A stretch of DNA of 64,000 nucleotides from Prevotella sp. UBA2754 (GTDB taxonomy: Bacteria > Bacteroidota > Bacteroidia > Bacteroidales > Bacteroidaceae), in NCBI GenBank assembly GCA_002353295.1, contig DEJG01000016.1:1-64000 (forward strand), given 5' to 3'. The notes beneath the pieces are model-generated. The model did not search any database and was not told the origin of the DNA. It saw only the letters and a list, made by a program, of their open reading frames with translations. The position numbers and the translations under genes are program-made. Of this stretch, positions 61,613 through 64,000 are shown one piece after another; position 1 is the stretch's first letter, and every line of letters starts with the position of its first letter.

Positions 61613-62554
61613 ATGGAAATTAAAGCAGTAAAATTCAGAAAAGATGGGTTCTACACCCAACCCTTTGCCTTTGGTGGCGAAGAGGGTACCGACAAATTTG
61701 ACAAGAATATACGCTATCGAGGCAGTTTACAAAATTACTTGATTGATACTGGTAAGGAAGTTATCCTGGTAGACACCGGGTTGCCTGCAGGCACACCAGA
61801 GGAAGCTCCTGACGAGAACTCACTAGCGTTCACCGGTCACGACATTTGCAGCTATATGGACGCGTTTGCAGCATTAGGCTATCAGCCCGAGCAAGTGACA
61901 AAAGTTCTTCTTACTCATCGCCATGCGGACCATAGTGGCGAGTTGCGTTCTTTCCCCAATGCCAAGGTTTATGTCAATAAGGATGAACTCTCTGCACAGG
62001 AACTACAAGGTCTCGACAACCTGATACCCGTCAGCTTTACTGACGGTGCTTATTACAATTTCCCTGAATGCCAGAAAATAGAGGAAGGAATCTATTTCAT
62101 CAAGGCTAAAGGCCATACCAATGGCAACAGCATCATCATAGTAGAGATGGATGGTCTGTTCTATTTGATTCATGGTGACATCACTTATGTAGACGAAGCT
62201 TTGTATGAAGACAAACTCTCTGTTGTATTCGATGATCTGCCTGCAGCTCGCGAAACCCAGAATCGCATCCGTGAATTTATCCGTCACCACCCAACGGTAT
62301 ACCTTTCTACTCACTCTCCCCAGGGCTATGAAAATTTGGAGGCTAAACGTGTAATGGATCTTGACAACCCCGTACCTACAATACTTGCAGAGGTTGACTT
62401 CAACCAAGTAGAAGCTTCTGGCAAATATGTCTGCTCTATCTGTGGTTATGTTTACGATCCCGCAGAGCATGACGGAGTAGCTTTCGAGGATTTGCCAGAT
62501 GACTGGAAATGTCCTCGTTGCAAACGTCCCAAGGACAAATTCAATAAAGCATAG
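61613..62554 (+). CDS. Metallo-beta-lactamase fold protein with C-terminal rubredoxin
   Basis: A 313-residue two-domain protein. Residues about 1-255 are an MBL hydrolase ([11 protein letters not shown]; metal motif [12 protein letters not shown] near 102-113; [16 protein letters not shown]). Residues about 262-313 form a rubredoxin ([15 protein letters not shown]...[15 protein letters not shown]) with the two CxxC iron ligands. The fusion recalls flavodiiron systems but lacks a flavodoxin domain. A redox-linked hydrolase or oxygen/NO-response enzyme is inferred. Confidence 0.9.
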   Translation: MEIKAVKFRKDGFYTQPFAFGGEEGTDKFDKNIRYRGSLQNYLIDTGKEVILVDTGLPAGTPEEAPDENSLAFTGHDICSYMDAFAALGYQPEQVTKVLLTHRHADHSGELRSFPNAKVYVNKDELSAQELQGLDNLIPVSFTDGAYYNFPECQKIEEGIYFIKAKGHTNGNSIIIVEMDGLFYLIHGDITYVDEALYEDKLSVVFDDLPAARETQNRIREFIRHHPTVYLSTHSPQGYENLEAKRVMDLDNPVPTILAEVDFNQVEASGKYVCSICGYVYDPAEHDGVAFEDLPDDWKCPRCKRPKDKFNKA

Positions 62555-62563
62555 CATAACCTT

Positions 62564-63343
62564 ATGATGACACTAGCTATAGGCTTACTGATTCCTCTGC
62601 TTGGAACGATGCTTGGAGCAGCTTTCGTTTTCTTTATGAAAGACGAAATGTCTACACGCGTTCAAAAGTCATTGTTAGGATTTGCCTCTGGTGTCATGGT
62701 GGCAGCTTCCGTTTGGTCGTTGCTTATACCCGCTATTGAAATGGGGGAAAGCCAAGGCTGTTGGGCTGTAATTCCCGCTGCCTTGGGCTTTTTGCTAGGT
62801 ATTGGATTCCTTTTAATACTTGACGAACTGACACCTCACCTACATCTTGATGCTTCCACCCCTGAGGGACCGCGTTCCAAACTATCGCGAACAGCCATGT
62901 TAGCCTTGGCTGTCACCATTCATAACCTGCCTGAAGGTATGGCCGTCGGTGTTGTGTTTGCTGGTGCTGAACAAGGAGCATCTGGCATCACACTAGCATC
63001 AGCTGTCGCAGTGTCATTGGGTATTGCCATCCAAAATATCCCCGAAGGTGCTATTATTTCAATGCCGATGCGAGCAGAAGGTAACTCTCGTTGGCGATCA
63101 TTCTATATAGGCAGTCTCAGTGGTGCGGTAGAACCCCTTGGCGGTTTGGCTGTTGTATTATTGGCTTCTTTGCTTACTCCCGTTCTTCCCTACATGCTTG
63201 CTTTTGCTGCAGGTGCGATGTTCTATGTCGTCATTGAGGAACTTATCCCCGAGGCTTCCACAGGCCAACACTCAAACCTCAGCACTATCGGTTTTGCTAT
63301 AGGTTTCGTTCTAATGATGGTGCTTGATGTTGTGATGGGGTAA
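62564..63343 (+). CDS. ZIP family divalent metal transporter
   Basis: A 259-residue protein with about eight membrane helices. The metal pathway motifs are clear: AVTIHNLPEGMAVGVVFAG (helix 4) and GIAIQNIPEGAIISMPMRAEG (helix 5), with a His-rich DELTPHLHLD loop before them. It resembles the GufA/ZupT branch, which imports zinc and other divalent metals. 9 nt after the MBL-rubredoxin gene. Confidence 0.93.
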   Translation: MMTLAIGLLIPLLGTMLGAAFVFFMKDEMSTRVQKSLLGFASGVMVAASVWSLLIPAIEMGESQGCWAVIPAALGFLLGIGFLLILDELTPHLHLDASTPEGPRSKLSRTAMLALAVTIHNLPEGMAVGVVFAGAEQGASGITLASAVAVSLGIAIQNIPEGAIISMPMRAEGNSRWRSFYIGSLSGAVEPLGGLAVVLLASLLTPVLPYMLAFAAGAMFYVVIEELIPEASTGQHSNLSTIGFAIGFVLMMVLDVVMG

Positions 63344-63344
63344 T

Positions 63345-63773
63345 TCAACTGGACTCCCTATCTGTTTTTTTCTTTCCCCAACGTGAGAAAACTTGGCGGA
63401 GAATCGTAAACTGCACGAGCATAGCTACGCCCATCACCAAAGGTGGAGCCATCAGTCGATGAACACCTAAATAGAGGAACACGTTGAAAAGTACAATGTG
63501 GAGGAGGTAGTTGACACCATGACTCCCCGCAAAGCCAATAAAATTCTTCCAAGTAGGAGCCGTATGGAAGGTATAATAGTTGGTTGCCATGAAGTTGTAG
63601 ACAAAACTGATGAGATAGCCGGCAGTATAGGCAATATTTACGTCAATCCACAATTGCAACAGAAAATAGATACCATAATGAATAGCTGCAGAAATAACCC
63701 CATTCACACAGAAGCGTACAAATTGTTGTGCGCCTTCCTTTTCTCGCAATTGATGGAAAAATGTATTAAGCAT
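63345..63773 (-). CDS. GtrA family membrane protein
   Basis: A 142-residue protein with four transmembrane helices, typical of GtrA (QFVRFCVNGVISAAIHYGIYFLLQLW...NIAYTAGYLISFVYNFMATNYYTF). GtrA proteins are thought to flip undecaprenyl-phosphate-linked sugars. No partner glycosyltransferase is visible before the window edge. Confidence 0.9.
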   Translation of the reverse strand: MLNTFFHQLREKEGAQQFVRFCVNGVISAAIHYGIYFLLQLWIDVNIAYTAGYLISFVYNFMATNYYTFHTAPTWKNFIGFAGSHGVNYLLHIVLFNVFLYLGVHRLMAPPLVMGVAMLVQFTILRQVFSRWGKKKTDRESS

Positions 63774-63778
63774 AATTA

Positions 63779-64000
63779 CTACATCGCCAGTCTAAAGCCA
63801 ACTATATCACGATGTCGGTGTGAGTCATATGGGTATCTATTAGTAGAACGACAATAGCGAGGATTACTCTCTAGTCCACCTCCACGTATAGTACGGAAAC
63901 TTCTAGAAGGTTTACTGGTTGGAGTTTTACGATACCAGTCTTCACACCATTCCCATACATTCCCTGACATGTCGTAAATACCCAACTCGTTTGGTTTAAA
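63779..64000 (-). CDS. Formylglycine-generating-enzyme (SUMF1)-like protein, 5' truncated by window edge
   Basis: The last 73 codons of a SUMF1/FGE-sulfatase-domain protein: PNELGIYDMSGNVWEWCEDWY, RTIRGGGLESNPRYCRSTNRYPYD and the terminal RHRDIVGFRLAM are hallmark sequences. The frame stays open to the window edge at 64000, so the start lies outside. Bacteroidota carry many such domains in lipoproteins and gliding- or secretion-related proteins, so sulfatase maturation is not implied. Confidence 0.9.
   Translation of the reverse strand, partial: FKPNELGIYDMSGNVWEWCEDWYRKTPTSKPSRSFRTIRGGGLESNPRYCRSTNRYPYDSHRHRDIVGFRLAM

Overview
The window looks like chromosomal DNA of a Bacteroidales bacterium, most likely Prevotellaceae (Prevotella/Segatella-like). 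The evidence is the recurrent Bacteroidota promoter (-33 TTTG, about 20 bp, -7 TAnnTTTG, usually continued as TTTGCA), the lack of Shine-Dalgarno sequences, and family content typical of the group (DUF4294, HU-like proteins with extensions, GH95, the 'LNGQRV...GVYIKNGK' C-terminal motif, secreted histidine phosphatases). I saw no rRNA, tRNA, insertion sequence, CRISPR array or prophage module.

Layout. 0-3.2 kb: a sigma-factor-like protein fused to a macro-like A1S_2505 domain, divergent from a von Willebrand A protein, then small unknown genes. 3.2-13.4 kb: accessory metabolism and envelope genes (TerC, a flavin-reductase lipoprotein, an HxxxDG acyltransferase, a monooxygenase, an O-acetyltransferase, a cupin-carboxymuconolactone decarboxylase protein, a dienelactone-hydrolase-like lipoprotein, an AraC regulator), with several broken genes (an AraC remnant, a collapsed nitroreductase, short fragments). 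13.5-16.3 kb: an HU-like protein, a 600-bp regulatory interval with three 22-bp palindromic repeats and a long structured leader, an AAA+ ATPase and a DEDDh exonuclease. 16.4-29.7 kb: a surface-glycan/LPS region (GT90, two GT4, GT87, a DegT aminotransferase, a CgeB-like protein, GT2, an LpxL-type acyltransferase, an alkaline-phosphatase-fold membrane transferase, an MsbA-type ABC transporter) ending in miaB. 29.8-46 kb: a repeat protein, DUF3737, a MalY-type C-S lyase, the operon GNAT-parE-S41 protease-GH95 fucosidase, a methyltransferase, a fucose-isomerase-family enzyme, HlyIII, a CoA transferase and cysS. 46-64 kb: a C1 peptidase, a U32 peptidase, SufE, three tandem histidine phosphatases, the rpoN-PAP2-purE-ispG-yifB operon, a GT11 fucosyltransferase, an SDR, DUF4294, an MBL-rubredoxin protein, a ZIP transporter, GtrA and an edge-truncated formylglycine-generating-enzyme-like gene.

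The most unusual feature is not one gene but the small repeats that have entered the window. Seven heptanucleotide arrays occur, three of them inside conserved genes (miaB, a methyltransferase, ispG) and two at gene ends. A palindromic element (CGAGC-NNN-GCTCG core) is translated in the linker of the sigma-like fusion and at the signal-peptide junction of a DUF2271 protein. A pair of about 80-bp tandem units with compensating stem changes lies in the roughly 400-nt leader of the AAA+ gene. I consider these leader repeats and the sigma-like/A1S_2505/vWA locus the best candidates for something undescribed.
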